Assembly: GCA_019637615.1 (NCBI GenBank)
Contig: JAHBVJ010000015.1
Location: 62,001-126,000 of the forward strand
Length of the DNA stretch: 64,000 nt
Direction of reading: 5' to 3'
Source: Anaerolineae bacterium
GTDB lineage: Bacteria; Chloroflexota; Anaerolineae; Aggregatilineales; UBA2796
Below, piece by piece: positions 1-9,239 of the stretch. Both the position numbers and the translations under genes were made by a program. The notes beneath the pieces were generated by a model. It saw only the letters and a program-made list of their open reading frames with translations, ran no database searches and had not been told where the DNA came from. How positions within the stretch are numbered: position 1 is the first letter of the stretch; each line of letters begins with the position of its first letter.

Positions 1-198
1 CTGCACGCCGATCTCATTGAATGCCCCGCGCCGTAATTTCACGAAATACGGGGTTCCCTCCTCCGTCACCGCGCGATATACAGCCGCGTTGACATCGACG
101 CCGAGCGGCAAAAAGTCGATCTGGGCGACGGATAGGCCGTAAGCGTCCTTCAAACAAGCCTTGACGTGTTCATCTTGGATAGCTGGCTTTTCAAGCAT
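1..198 (-). CDS. Aminoglycoside-phosphotransferase-family kinase, N-terminal fragment
   Basis: The gene runs off the left edge, so only the first 66 residues (ATG at 198) are visible. They match the N-lobe start of APH/choline-kinase-type phosphotransferases: an acidic N-terminal helix, then a strand-turn with DFLPLGVDVNAAVYRAVTEEGTPYFVKLRRG, shown here only as a description of key positions: the nucleotide-binding turn around LGVDVNAAVY and the probable ATP-binding Lys in YFVKL. The opening most resembles spectinomycin-phosphotransferase-like proteins, but the catalytic HxD segment is missing, so neither substrate nor resistance role can be assigned. Confidence 0.6.
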   Translation of the reverse strand, partial: MLEKPAIQDEHVKACLKDAYGLSVAQIDFLPLGVDVNAAVYRAVTEEGTPYFVKLRRGAFNEIGVQ

Positions 199-262
199 CT
201 TTGGCGGTAAAGTCCTCATCCCATTTGTCTAGCACCTTACGCGGATTCTAGCACGGCGCACA

Positions 263-934
263 TCAGCCGAATGTAGCTGGCCCTTTGCGTTCCTGTGCTT
301 TTTCGATCAGCGCCCGTCGTCCGCGCACCTTGAGTTTTTGGCACATCAACGAGATTTTGTTCTGGATAGTTTTCTCTTGCACGCCCAATTTAGGCGCGAT
401 CTCGTCGGGCAAATAGCCTTCTAGCAGCAGCGCCAGCAGTTTTATCTCGGAGCTGGATAATTCGGGAAACAGCGTATAAGTCGTTCTGCTCACCCCGCTG
501 TTCATCGATCCCTTGACGATCTCTTTGAGTTCAGCGTCAAAAATAGTTTGCCCGTTCATGACCGCTTCGATGGCGCGGATCAGCCCTAATTTATCGGTAC
601 CTTTGAGCAAATAACCATCCGCGCCAGCCGCCATCGCCGCGTATAGCAGCGTGAGGTCTTTATCGCCCGTCAAAATGAGGATCGACGGACGCGGTCGATT
701 GGCGCGTTGAGCCGTCTCGATGATCCGCCGTGTGGTTTCGATGCCGTCATAATCCGGCATGTTGATGTCCATCAAGATCACATCAGGACGGTGCAAATGC
801 ATCTGCTGGATCGCTTCTTCACCCGTTGATGCTTCTGCGATGACTTCGATCACGGACGAAGCGTTTAGCGCGTTCGTCAATCCATCCCGATACATGGGAT
901 GATCTTCCGCGACGAGCACTTTAATCTTTTCCAT
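263..934 (-). CDS. NarL/FixJ-family response regulator
   Basis: A 223-residue two-component response regulator. The receiver domain (about 1-125) has the acidic pair E10/D11, phospho-acceptor D56 (ILMDINMP) and Lys111 (GYLLKG). A C-terminal LuxR-type helix-turn-helix (about 155-215) contains LSSSEIKLLALLLEG and the recognition segment VQEKTIQNKISL. It lies 7 bp downstream of a histidine kinase on the same strand, which is presumably its partner. Target genes are unknown. The HTH is somewhat divergent from canonical LuxR domains (LPDEIAPKLGV rather than NKEIA). Confidence 0.93.
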   Translation of the reverse strand: MEKIKVLVAEDHPMYRDGLTNALNASSVIEVIAEASTGEEAIQQMHLHRPDVILMDINMPDYDGIETTRRIIETAQRANRPRPSILILTGDKDLTLLYAAMAAGADGYLLKGTDKLGLIRAIEAVMNGQTIFDAELKEIVKGSMNSGVSRTTYTLFPELSSSEIKLLALLLEGYLPDEIAPKLGVQEKTIQNKISLMCQKLKVRGRRALIEKAQERKGPATFG

Positions 935-941
935 GGCGTGC

Positions 942-2279
942 CTATTTTCTCAGTAAAGGTAAAGTGACGGCAATCTGCGTGCCCTGCTTTGAGGAGGTGA
1001 TCTGGCACTCACCGCCAAGTTCGGTGGCACGCTCCTGCATCGAATGCAAGCCAATGCCCGGATGCTTCCCTTTGCCGAATCCGCAGCCATCGTCACGAAT
1101 TTCAAGGTGGAGCTGCGCTGTCGCCTTTTTCACTTTCACCTGACAGTGGTTGGCTTTGGCGTGACGCATCACGTTCGTAAGCGCTTCCATCGTGATGCGG
1201 TACACCGCCGTCTCAACAGCGGCGGACAGCGGCGGCAGTTCATTGGGCGCTTGGAAAACGATCTCGGTGAGACCAGCGCGGTTAAGGCCAGTGACATGCT
1301 CTTGCAGCGCACGCCTCAGCCCCAACCGCTCCAACGCTGCCGGACGCAGATTGTGGGCTAAATCACGCACGCCGCCGCTGATCGTATGGATCTGATCTTG
1401 GAGTGCCTTCAGCTCCGCATCCGCTTCAATCACGTCGGTCAACAAGCATTCGCGCGTTTTGTCGATCTTGAACACCAGACTATCGAGCGTGGGGCCGAGT
1501 TGATCATGCAAATTCCCGCCGAGCAAACGGCGTTCTTCCTCGCGGGCGGTCACAATCCGCCCACGAGATTGTTGAAGTTCCATCGTTAATTGGATGGCGT
1601 TGTCACGTTCCGCCGAGACTTGCTGAAACAGCATCGCGTTTTCGATGGCAATCGCGGCCTGATTCCCGAATGCCGTCAGCAGCGGCAGTAGGCTCTCGTT
1701 GAACACATGAGATTGCTCGTAATTGTCCGCGTATAAAACGCCGATCACACCGCCGCGCAGAGTCAGCGGAATACACAGGATCGATTGTAGTTTGCCCATC
1801 ACGATGCTAGTTTGCTGCCTGAGAAAACCGTCACTGCCCGCGTCCGCCTCAATGGTGGTCTGCCCGCTGGCTAACACCTTATCAACCACCGTCCGGCTAA
1901 AAACCACGTCTTTACGGGAGAGGTTGTTTCCATCCGCATCCCGCGCCGCACGGATCGTGAGTGTCTCCGCGCCGTGATCGCGCAGCAAGAGATAGGTTCG
2001 CTTGGCCTGCGTCAGCCGGTTAACCGCATCCGCCACTTCTTCCAGCACCCGATCCACTTCCAACGACGAATTGATCAGCGCCGAAATATGCCCTAGTGCT
2101 TGCATCTGCTCATGGACGCACGTGAATTGCTGCATAGTCAGTTGGATCGTATCCAGATCAATCTGAAGGAGTCTGAGCAGTCTATCCGCGCGTTGTCGGG
2201 CTTCTGGCGCGTGAGTCTCTTGACGAATCAGGGTTTCCATCTCAACGAGATGAGTCGCCATATCTTCCAGCGCAGGCAC
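942..2279 (-). CDS. GAF-domain sensor histidine kinase (HisKA_3 type)
   Basis: A 445-residue NarX/DegS-type histidine kinase with no evident membrane segment. Domains in order: N-terminal helical region (1-60), GAF domain (about 60-218), coiled linker, dimerisation/phospho-acceptor helix with His258 in the HDQLG motif, and HATPase with N-box (EALTNVMRHAK), G1 (IRDDGCGFG) and G2 (GIGLHSMQER). The start is GTG at 2279, preceded by GGAGAG at 6-nt spacing. It is transcribed ahead of the response regulator at 263-934. Lack of transmembrane segments suggests a cytoplasmic signal sensed by GAF. Confidence 0.93.
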   Translation of the reverse strand: MPALEDMATHLVEMETLIRQETHAPEARQRADRLLRLLQIDLDTIQLTMQQFTCVHEQMQALGHISALINSSLEVDRVLEEVADAVNRLTQAKRTYLLLRDHGAETLTIRAARDADGNNLSRKDVVFSRTVVDKVLASGQTTIEADAGSDGFLRQQTSIVMGKLQSILCIPLTLRGGVIGVLYADNYEQSHVFNESLLPLLTAFGNQAAIAIENAMLFQQVSAERDNAIQLTMELQQSRGRIVTAREEERRLLGGNLHDQLGPTLDSLVFKIDKTRECLLTDVIEADAELKALQDQIHTISGGVRDLAHNLRPAALERLGLRRALQEHVTGLNRAGLTEIVFQAPNELPPLSAAVETAVYRITMEALTNVMRHAKANHCQVKVKKATAQLHLEIRDDGCGFGKGKHPGIGLHSMQERATELGGECQITSSKQGTQIAVTLPLLRK

Positions 2280-2327
2280 ACATCACTCTCCAATGCTTAA
2301 CTCTCTTATTGTCAGTATAGTACGAAT

Positions 2328-2369
2328 CTGGCTCATTCCGGTGTGAATACGCGCTTCGGAATGAGCCAG
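2328..2369 (-). terminator. Hairpin terminator after the Thr-Pro lipoprotein gene
   Basis: A perfect 13-bp inverted repeat (2328-2340 with 2357-2369, 16-nt loop) lies immediately downstream of the minus-strand gene ending at 2376. No T-tract follows, so termination is inferred from position and stem strength. Confidence 0.5.
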
Positions 2370-2375
2370 CGCGGG

Positions 2376-3083
2376 CTAGTTGCGCGGCGTCGGCGTCTGA
2401 CTCGGTGTTGGCGTTTTGCTCGGTGTAGGCGTCACGTCTTCGGACACCCATTCCGCATTCCAGTCCCAATCCGAACTGGAGATGGTTACGGAATTTCCGC
2501 AATATAGGACACGGCTGAGTTGTCCTTCCAATTTTTTCGGATTGACGAACTTGCCGACGATGGTGCTGGCGGTCAAATTGACTTCCCCGTTTTCTGATCG
2601 CGTTTTGCCACCGCGGATGAATGTACCGTTGGACTCCACCACGATGCTGTTGAAGGTGATCGTGCAGTTGCCGGTGCCGAACGGGACAACCATTTTGAAG
2701 TTGTACAGGGTCTCGCTATCCGTGACATCGAATGAAATGTTGATAGGGCCGCTTTTCGATTTCCAATGCCCCGCTTGCGGCTTGGGCAAAGGCGTTGAAG
2801 TCGGCGTATAGGTCGCTGTGAACGTTGCCGTCGCCGTATTTGTCGCCGTTAAGGTCGGCGTAGCAGTATGGGTTGGTGTGAACGTGCTCGTCGCCGTATT
2901 CGTCGCCGTCAAGGTTGGCGTCGCGGTATGGGTTGGTGTAAACGTACTCGTCGCCGTGTTGGTGAACGTCAGCGTTGGTGACGGCGTGACCGTTGGCGTC
3001 GGCGTCGGAGTAGGTACTAAACTGCATCCAGCCAGACCGAACGCCAGCATCAGACCGATTAAGTGAACTTTATGCTTGAACAA
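2376..3083 (-). CDS. Lipoprotein with Thr-Pro-rich tandem-repeat linker
   Basis: A predicted lipoprotein of about 235 residues. I chose TTG at 3083 because GGAGAG lies 7 nt upstream and it gives a clean signal peptide: basic FKHK, a hydrophobic core, then lipobox LAGC. An upstream ATG at 3122 would bury that signal. After the lipidated Cys come TPTPTPT runs and near-exact 20-residue repeats built on FTPTHTATPTLTATNTAT, then a C-terminal beta-rich domain of about 120 residues with no family I recognise (it contains two Cys). The C-terminus returns to a TPTPS tail. It overlaps the end of the upstream gene by 14 bp, suggesting coupled translation. The repeats probably act as an extended, possibly glycosylated, stalk. 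Confidence 0.75.
   Translation of the reverse strand: MFKHKVHLIGLMLAFGLAGCSLVPTPTPTPTVTPSPTLTFTNTATSTFTPTHTATPTLTATNTATSTFTPTHTATPTLTATNTATATFTATYTPTSTPLPKPQAGHWKSKSGPINISFDVTDSETLYNFKMVVPFGTGNCTITFNSIVVESNGTFIRGGKTRSENGEVNLTASTIVGKFVNPKKLEGQLSRVLYCGNSVTISSSDWDWNAEWVSEDVTPTPSKTPTPSQTPTPRN
2821..2960 (-). repeat. 60-bp tandem repeat inside the lipoprotein linker
   Basis: Two full 60-bp units (2821-2880 and 2881-2940) and a partial third unit encode the 20-residue Thr-Pro repeat. Units differ at only a few positions, so copy number could vary by slippage or recombination. Confidence 0.85.
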
Positions 3084-3936
3084 CGCTGGACTCTCCTTTG
3101 CTCTCCTGTGTGGACGAGCCAACCGCCGCCAGTTTAGCCGCCACCACTGCGATCAACGTTTGGGCTTTTTCCGGCTCGGCAAGCGCGACCGCGCGCCCCG
3201 CCTGTTCGATGGCTTGTGTGACCAAGCTGACCACATTTTCGGTGGCGTCAAGCGCCCGGATCGCGGCGACCATTGACCGCAGCGCACTGGCGTTAGCCGT
3301 TTCCATCGGGTTCTGTTTGGCAGCGCGGTCGAAGATCAGCAAATCATTGAGGAAGGTGGTTGCTCCGCTGTGCAAGGATCGTGTCATGACGCCGAGCAAC
3401 CCGATTGCCATCAGACCGATGAATGGCCCGTACGACTGGCTTGATCCCGAAGTCGGCGGCACGATAGCGTTTACCACGAACAGCGTGAACATCAGCAGCG
3501 CCACAATCAAGATCACCGCCAACGCAAACGAACCTAGCCAGATGAAAACATCCAGCATCTTGAACCACTCAGGCTGCAATCCCGCCATACGTTCAGCGCG
3601 ATTCCAAATATCCTTCAGCCGCCAGATGCTGCCTTCAAGATGGATCGGTACCTTGGCGTTGGGATTCGTAGTCACCGTCTTGAGCTGGTCAGCTTCATCG
3701 ATCAACTGCGCCAGTGCTTTATCGGCCTCCATCGAGTCGATACGGTTATATTGGCTGGCAAAACGGGCGACTTCAGTACCGATCTGTCGGTAATGGGTGG
3801 GTGTCAGCGCCAGACCAGCGGGCAGTCTGAGATCGACGTTTAGCGCAGTGTCCGGCTTGGTATGCCGAAGCCCCCGATGGATGCCCGTGATAGCAGCCTT
3901 GATGAGTGGATGTTGTTGCTGTGCTTGCGTATCCAT
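3070..3936 (-). CDS. Membrane protein of unknown function
   Basis: A 288-residue protein. Residues 1-125 are soluble and helical (TQAQQQHPLIKAAITGIHRG onward). Two hydrophobic segments follow at about 131-158 and 172-190, joined by a short Pro-Ser-Gly loop, then a C-terminal helical region of about 95 residues. I do not recognise the family. The next gene downstream is a lipoprotein whose start overlaps this stop codon, so the two probably form one transcript and may act together in the envelope. Confidence 0.75.
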   Translation of the reverse strand: MDTQAQQQHPLIKAAITGIHRGLRHTKPDTALNVDLRLPAGLALTPTHYRQIGTEVARFASQYNRIDSMEADKALAQLIDEADQLKTVTTNPNAKVPIHLEGSIWRLKDIWNRAERMAGLQPEWFKMLDVFIWLGSFALAVILIVALLMFTLFVVNAIVPPTSGSSQSYGPFIGLMAIGLLGVMTRSLHSGATTFLNDLLIFDRAAKQNPMETANASALRSMVAAIRALDATENVVSLVTQAIEQAGRAVALAEPEKAQTLIAVVAAKLAAVGSSTQESKGESSVVQA

Positions 3937-4012
3937 AGTCCTTAATCCTTAGTCTGCTGCATGTTGCGGCAGTCGTTCCAACGATGTTTGAGTTCCACGA
4001 ATGTGTTGGGTA

Positions 4013-4040
4013 TGTCTTACCCTACACAGTGGGCAAGACA
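4013..4040 (-). terminator. Inverted repeat downstream of the 4066-5175 gene
   Basis: TGTCTT...AAGACA with inner CCC/GGG gives a 10-bp stem with one mismatch (4013-4022 with 4031-4040, 8-nt loop) just after the stop codon at 4066 on the minus strand. No T-tract is present. Confidence 0.4.
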
Positions 4041-4065
4041 TCAACGTCAAGTCGGCTATGCTGAA

Positions 4066-5175
4066 CTACTTCGCCTTAAGTAACGGATCAAGCGAGATTT
4101 GCGCTTCATCACCGAGTGCGAGCACTAGCCCTGCCAGCGGTTGCTTGACTTCAAACATCAGCGCGCCGGATACCAGCCCCGCCACCTGATAGCGTGTGCC
4201 CTTCGCATCGACCAGCGCCCATTTGCCGTTCTGATACGATTGACTCGCGTCTCCCGCCAAAGGCACTTTACCCTCCACCTTGAGCGATACCATGACCAAC
4301 TCATAGCCGCTGTGAGCTTTCACCTCGAACCCGCCGCCCATATCCAGCTTGGTCATATGCTTGAGCGCTGTGACTTGGATGGTGCCGTCTTGCACCTTGA
4401 GCGGCGTGTCGATACCCGGCGCTTCGTCGGTGTTGGCGACGACGGTCAGCGCGCCCCAATCGATGTGATTACTTTGCAGGCAGTGGCTGTAAGTACCACT
4501 GATTGGCGTCACAATCGAGAAATAGCCACTTTCTAGTTCCGCCGAGTGTTCGAACGACAATTTTTGTGGTTTCGCGCTGGCGTTGATCGGGTGCGTAGTG
4601 CCAAACACTTGGGTGAACGTCGTGTCGGTATGAAATTCAAGGGTTGGATACGCACCTTTGACCACGACATCGGGATTCGAGATCAGCGTATAACTGATCT
4701 TCTTCGCGGAATCGAGGCTGGCGTCGGTGATGAAGTACGGCACGCCCTTCTTGAAGGCTTCCTCGGCAGTTTTGATCATCACGAGCGTATCGCCGCGCGT
4801 GGTCGCTGGACTGCTGATCGGGGTCGTGGTGATCTCTTCCGCAAATGTCCCCTGCTTGATGCTGAACAGATGCGATTTCCCGTCTTTGCTCTCGTTCGCG
4901 GCAACCTGCACCGAACCGTCATGATCGCCCCAATAAAACGCGCGCAGATTGCATACGGCATATTCGCGGATGTTAGCTGCCGACACCAATTTAGTCACCG
5001 CAGCTTCGACCGTTTTGAAATCGAGCGTGGTGCTTGGGGCTGCCGTCGCGGTGGCGGCTTCGGCAGCGCTAGAGATGGTCATAGGCGGTGTACTGAGCGC
5101 CATCCCGATGACGATCATCATCCCGATACAACCGATCACGAGGTTGACTTTCCGAAACACGAATTGTTTGACCAT
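4066..5175 (-). CDS. Exported protein with DUF4352-like C-terminal domain
   Basis: A 369-residue secreted or membrane-anchored protein of unknown function. The chosen ATG (5175) is preceded by AGGAGGAAA at good spacing, and the protein then starts with a basic stretch, a hydrophobic segment (about 10-30) and an Ala/Thr-rich linker. The middle region is alpha/beta without a recognisable motif. The C-terminal 110 residues (about 255-365) have the beta-sandwich pattern of DUF4352-type extracellular domains (GYELVMVSLKVEG, WALVDAKGTRYQ). An in-frame extension to 5220 has no ribosome-binding site of its own. Confidence 0.7.
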   Translation of the reverse strand: MVKQFVFRKVNLVIGCIGMMIVIGMALSTPPMTISSAAEAATATAAPSTTLDFKTVEAAVTKLVSAANIREYAVCNLRAFYWGDHDGSVQVAANESKDGKSHLFSIKQGTFAEEITTTPISSPATTRGDTLVMIKTAEEAFKKGVPYFITDASLDSAKKISYTLISNPDVVVKGAYPTLEFHTDTTFTQVFGTTHPINASAKPQKLSFEHSAELESGYFSIVTPISGTYSHCLQSNHIDWGALTVVANTDEAPGIDTPLKVQDGTIQVTALKHMTKLDMGGGFEVKAHSGYELVMVSLKVEGKVPLAGDASQSYQNGKWALVDAKGTRYQVAGLVSGALMFEVKQPLAGLVLALGDEAQISLDPLLKAK

Positions 5176-5290
5176 AGTCGATTTCCTCCTGCATACGCGT
5201 GGCAAGGGCATCCGCCACAACCAAAATCGCGGTGTCGTTCGTCAGCATCGAGCCAGCACACGAGCCAATAACCGTTCGCCTGCTCTGCAT
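5069..5290 (-). CDS. Possible small upstream ORF (73 aa), doubtful
   Basis: An ATG at 5290 has GGAGG 5 nt upstream, as good a start signal as any in the window. The reading frame continues for 73 codons and overlaps the next gene by about 107 bp in another frame. The peptide has no recognisable family, and its second half is basic and low-complexity, as expected of out-of-frame reading. It may be a translated leader that brings ribosomes to the start at 5175, or chance. Confidence 0.25.
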   Translation of the reverse strand: MQSRRTVIGSCAGSMLTNDTAILVVADALATRMQEEIDYGQTIRVSESQPRDRLYRDDDRHRDGAQYTAYDHL

Positions 5291-5575
5291 AACGACCTCC
5301 GATCCCCTATGTGGTTGAAAATACGGTGCGAAAGTTGGATTTCATGCTCTTTGGGTAGAGCCGGTTTCATCAATCTGAGGGCAATTCGAGGAAGGTTGCT
5401 GTCTCCTTGTGCTTGCCCTCGTTACCAGTATTATCGTGCTATACTGTTCCCGATGCAGTGCTCATAATTCCCGATTTTTTCCCAATTTAGTACGGAATTT
5501 TGTCTGACGTAGTAATTTAGATTGAGATCACCGGGCACGCGTAAAGATTTCTTGCACACAACGGAGCATTCTTAC
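5291..5575. other. Divergent intergenic region
   Basis: About 285 bp between divergently read genes. A TATACT at 5440-5445 is a possible -10 box for the plus-strand kinase gene, but no well-spaced -35 accompanies it. No hairpin or repeat was noticed. Confidence 0.4.
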
Positions 5576-8500
5576 ATGGCTGGCTTAGTTGGTGGACACT
5601 TAGGCGATTATGAATTACTTGAATTGATTGGTGAAGGCGGCATGGCTTCGGTGTACCGTGGTCGCCTCCTCACCCTGAAGAGTGAATTCGCCCTCAAAGT
5701 GATCCACCCTGACCGCGCCAGCATGGATCAATTCACAACGCGTTTCGCGCGTGAAATCCAGATTCTTTCCAGCCTCCATCACCCGCATATCGTCCGCATC
5801 ATCGAGCATGGCGAACAAGACGGGCTGGTCTATCTGGTGATGGAACTGCTGACGGGCGGCAGTCTGCGCGGCCTGATCCAGCAGGGGCTTCCGGCGCTCC
5901 CCCGCGTGGAACAAATCTTGCTTCAAGTGGCGTCCGCCTTGGAATACGCGCACCGCCATAAAATCGTCCACCGCGATATCAAGCCGCAAAATATCCTTTT
6001 CACGACGCAGGGCGAGGCCAAATTATCCGACTTCGGGATCGCCAAAGTTGCCTCGGAAACCACCTTAACCCAGACCGGCATGATGATCGGCACGCCCGCT
6101 TACATGGCACCGGAGCAGTGGCAAAATAAAGCCGAGATCACACCGCGCACTGACGTGTATGCGCTAGGCATCGTGCTCTACGAAATGCTGACGGGGCAAC
6201 TGCCTTTTGAGGCCAACACCAGTCAGGAGTGGATGTACCAGCACACCATTAAGAATCCGCCTTCCATCAGCAAACGCTTTCCCACGTTCCCTCCCGATCT
6301 AGATGCCGTCTTTCAAATCGCGCTTGCCAAGCGTCCCGAACGTCGCTTCTCCACGCCCACCGAGCTAGTACAAGCCTATCAATCCGTGATGAACGCGCGC
6401 GCCATACAAGCCGCGCAGCCGACCGAAATCGCCATCATGCCGCAGCCTGACAACAAAACCGAGCATGAGGATGCCCCCGCAACGTCATCCGATGATCAAG
6501 ATGGCGATACCTCGATCCTTTTCCGCGATGCACTGGCGCGTCATGCTACCCGCCCAAATACACGCTTTGCCAATCCGCTGCCATTGGATATTCAAGGTCG
6601 GTTTAGAGATCGCCTGACGGAACGCTCGGTATTGGCGGATTACTTGAACGGCGACTGCGGCTTGATCGGCATTTATGGGCGCGGCGGTGTCGGGAAAACG
6701 GCGCTTGCTTGTAAGGTCTTGCTTGATCTTTATGAAGATGCCAGCGAGGATAGCCCGCACGGGATTGTATTCTTGGCTCCGCTCGGTGTTGGTGTCGGCT
6801 TTTCGCGCGTCCTGACAGATTTCGCGAAGGTACTTGAAGAAGATCAGCGCCAAAAACTGATCGAAGTTGCCCGCAGCCCCAGAGCGAGCGCCGAACAAAA
6901 AACGACGACTCTGCTGGAAATACTTGGCGACAACTTCTATATCTTGTTTCTCGACAATCTGGAAACGCTGATTCACCCCGATACAGGCGAACTGATCGAT
7001 CCTGAAATCGCTACCTTTATCGAGGTAGCGCTAAGTCGCGAGACTGGCCTGAAAATCCTCGTGACAAGCCGCGATCCGTTGATCTTGCCGGAGGCGCTCA
7101 AAGCGCGGGAGTGCGTCGTCTCGCTGGAAGAAGGGCTTGGGATCGAGGACGGCATCGATCTGCTGCGCGGCAACGATCCACAGGGCACGTTAGGGTTTCG
7201 GGACGCCTCTTGGGAAACGCTTTCGAAGCTTGTTGCCAAAGTGCGCGGCTTCCCTCGCGCCTTGGAAGCCCTGATCGGCTTGCGGCGTGGTGATTCGCAG
7301 GTCAACCTCGATAAGCTGTTGGATCAACCCGATGGCACCGCAGCGCTCGACAGCAATATCACCTTCCGCATTGTCCAGCAGGCGATTGACCAGCTAAGTC
7401 CGAGCGCAATCCGAGTCATGGAAGCGCTTGCCGTCTGCGAAGTGCCTGTCACACAGGCGGCATTAGAATCCCTCCTGTCCCCGTATCTCGACATCAGCGG
7501 ACTGTCAGCCATCCTGAACCGCTTGGCACAATCCTATTTTGTCATCGCCAACCCACCGATCCACACCTTTGGCTTGCACCCCATTGATCGCGAATATTGT
7601 TACGAGCATATTCCGCTGGGCAGCGCAGCGGATAAGCCCGATCCTGCCGTCAAGCCAGCCTATACGCGCACGGCCTTGCACTATCGCGCAGCGGAGTTTT
7701 ATCACCAGCAGCGCGGAGATGCTGCCAATTGGCAATCTATCGAGGATTTAGCGCCCCATCTGGCGGAATTTGACCACTTGACCGCCGCTCACGATTTTGA
7801 TGCAGCCGCCAAAGTCCTATTTACGATTGATCGCGACTACCTCGATCTGTGGGGGCATTATCGGTTGCTAATTAGTCTTCATGAACGCCTTCGCGGAAAA
7901 CTTCAGGACGAGAAACAAGCCTGTCAAAATATTCGACATCTTGGGCGGGCTTATTACGAAATTGACGCCTATAAAGAAGCCGAAGCCTACTTTAGGGAAG
8001 GCTTAGAAATAGCCCAACGCAATGCAGATAGGGTTTTTCAGTCCCACTTCAATGGCGATCTGGGAAGCCTTCATCACAATTTGGGAGACAACGAACGCGC
8101 CAGCCACTACTACGGGGTGGCTTTGCAGCTTCATCGGGAACTTGGCAACAAACAAGGGGAAGCGTCGGTATTGAATAACCTCTGCAATGTATATTTCCAA
8201 CTGGGGCAATATCAGCAGATTATCGATACCGTCGAGCAAGCGTTTGTCATCCATCGCGAACTAGGCGACAAACTAGGGGAAGCCAATGCCTATGTCGTCC
8301 TAGGCATAGCAAACCGTATCTTGGGCAAGGCCAACGCGGCTGTTGACTGTTTCACTAAAGCGCTCGGCATGTTCCGGGAGCTTAAACGGAAAAAGGGTGA
8401 AGCAAGTATGTTGGCAAATCTCGGCGTCATGAACATGGATATGGGACAACTGGAAGACGCCCTTAGCTATTATCATCAAGCCCTAACCATCGCACGCGAG

Positions 8501-9205
8501 ATCGAGAACAGAGACGGTCAGAACTCCGTCCTGATCAACCTTGGACTGCTGTATTACCAATTAGGCCAGTATGAAAAAGCCATTGATTTCTACCAGCAAG
8601 CACTCGATATTGCCCGCCAAATAGACGATAAATTTGGTGAAGGCATCTGTTTCAATAACATCGCTTGTTCACAGCTTGTCCTCAAGCAATATGATCTCGC
8701 CATAGCCAATGGGAAAGCCGCGCTTGCCATTGCCGATGAACTCAAGATACCCGAATCGAAAGCAGAAGCAATGTTCACACTTGCTTCAACTTACCTCAAC
8801 GCGAGCCAACTCACCGAAGCGAGAGACGCAATCACCAAATCCCGCGACTTCAATATTCCGCGTGTCATGCACGGTATCACCATGATGCAAGGCGTCATCA
8901 GGACTAGATTAGGCGATCACGAAGCTGCTCAAGAATCGTTCCAAGCTGCCATCAATTACGCCAACGACCTGCTCAAAGAAAACGCGACCAATTATGACGC
9001 ATTGTACACGCGTGCCGTCGCTCAAGCGGGTCTCGCCTACCTTCAGGGGAACGAGCTGCAACCAGCCCTTCAAGATATTGAGACAGCCCGCAATATCTAT
9101 GCTGCACCGGGGACGGTCATGGACATGGTGCGTCTCGTGGATGCGCTTCTGCTGTGCCCCAATGCGGAACGACTGCAACCCGTCCGATCCGCGTTACTGG
9201 GCTAA
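5576..9205 (+). CDS. STAND-type Ser/Thr protein kinase (PknB + NB-ARC + TPR)
   Basis: A 1209-residue signalling protein. The N-terminal Hanks-type kinase (about 11-270) is complete: Gly-loop GEGGMASVYRG, Lys41 (ALKV), HRDIKPQN with Asp134, DFG (152-154), and APE (178-180). After a low-complexity acidic linker (280-330), an NB-ARC/STAND NTPase follows, with Walker A GRGGVGKT (368-375), Walker B ILFLDN, and the sensor strand ILVTSRD. The C-terminal half carries at least eight TPR units (LGQYEKAIDFYQQALDIAR-like repeats, about 760-1150). ATG 5576 with GGAG 9 nt upstream places the kinase at the extreme N-terminus; a TTG at 5522 is the alternative. No transmembrane segment is seen. The predicted mode is ligand- or partner-driven oligomerisation through TPR and NB-ARC, controlling the kinase. 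Confidence 0.92.
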   Translation: MAGLVGGHLGDYELLELIGEGGMASVYRGRLLTLKSEFALKVIHPDRASMDQFTTRFAREIQILSSLHHPHIVRIIEHGEQDGLVYLVMELLTGGSLRGLIQQGLPALPRVEQILLQVASALEYAHRHKIVHRDIKPQNILFTTQGEAKLSDFGIAKVASETTLTQTGMMIGTPAYMAPEQWQNKAEITPRTDVYALGIVLYEMLTGQLPFEANTSQEWMYQHTIKNPPSISKRFPTFPPDLDAVFQIALAKRPERRFSTPTELVQAYQSVMNARAIQAAQPTEIAIMPQPDNKTEHEDAPATSSDDQDGDTSILFRDALARHATRPNTRFANPLPLDIQGRFRDRLTERSVLADYLNGDCGLIGIYGRGGVGKTALACKVLLDLYEDASEDSPHGIVFLAPLGVGVGFSRVLTDFAKVLEEDQRQKLIEVARSPRASAEQKTTTLLEILGDNFYILFLDNLETLIHPDTGELIDPEIATFIEVALSRETGLKILVTSRDPLILPEALKARECVVSLEEGLGIEDGIDLLRGNDPQGTLGFRDASWETLSKLVAKVRGFPRALEALIGLRRGDSQVNLDKLLDQPDGTAALDSNITFRIVQQAIDQLSPSAIRVMEALAVCEVPVTQAALESLLSPYLDISGLSAILNRLAQSYFVIANPPIHTFGLHPIDREYCYEHIPLGSAADKPDPAVKPAYTRTALHYRAAEFYHQQRGDAANWQSIEDLAPHLAEFDHLTAAHDFDAAAKVLFTIDRDYLDLWGHYRLLISLHERLRGKLQDEKQACQNIRHLGRAYYEIDAYKEAEAYFREGLEIAQRNADRVFQSHFNGDLGSLHHNLGDNERASHYYGVALQLHRELGNKQGEASVLNNLCNVYFQLGQYQQIIDTVEQAFVIHRELGDKLGEANAYVVLGIANRILGKANAAVDCFTKALGMFRELKRKKGEASMLANLGVMNMDMGQLEDALSYYHQALTIAREIENRDGQNSVLINLGLLYYQLGQYEKAIDFYQQALDIARQIDDKFGEGICFNNIACSQLVLKQYDLAIANGKAALAIADELKIPESKAEAMFTLASTYLNASQLTEARDAITKSRDFNIPRVMHGITMMQGVIRTRLGDHEAAQESFQAAINYANDLLKENATNYDALYTRAVAQAGLAYLQGNELQPALQDIETARNIYAAPGTVMDMVRLVDALLLCPNAERLQPVRSALLG

Positions 9206-9239
9206 CGCTGTACTGGTGCCGTTTCGCGGCGTTACGGCC

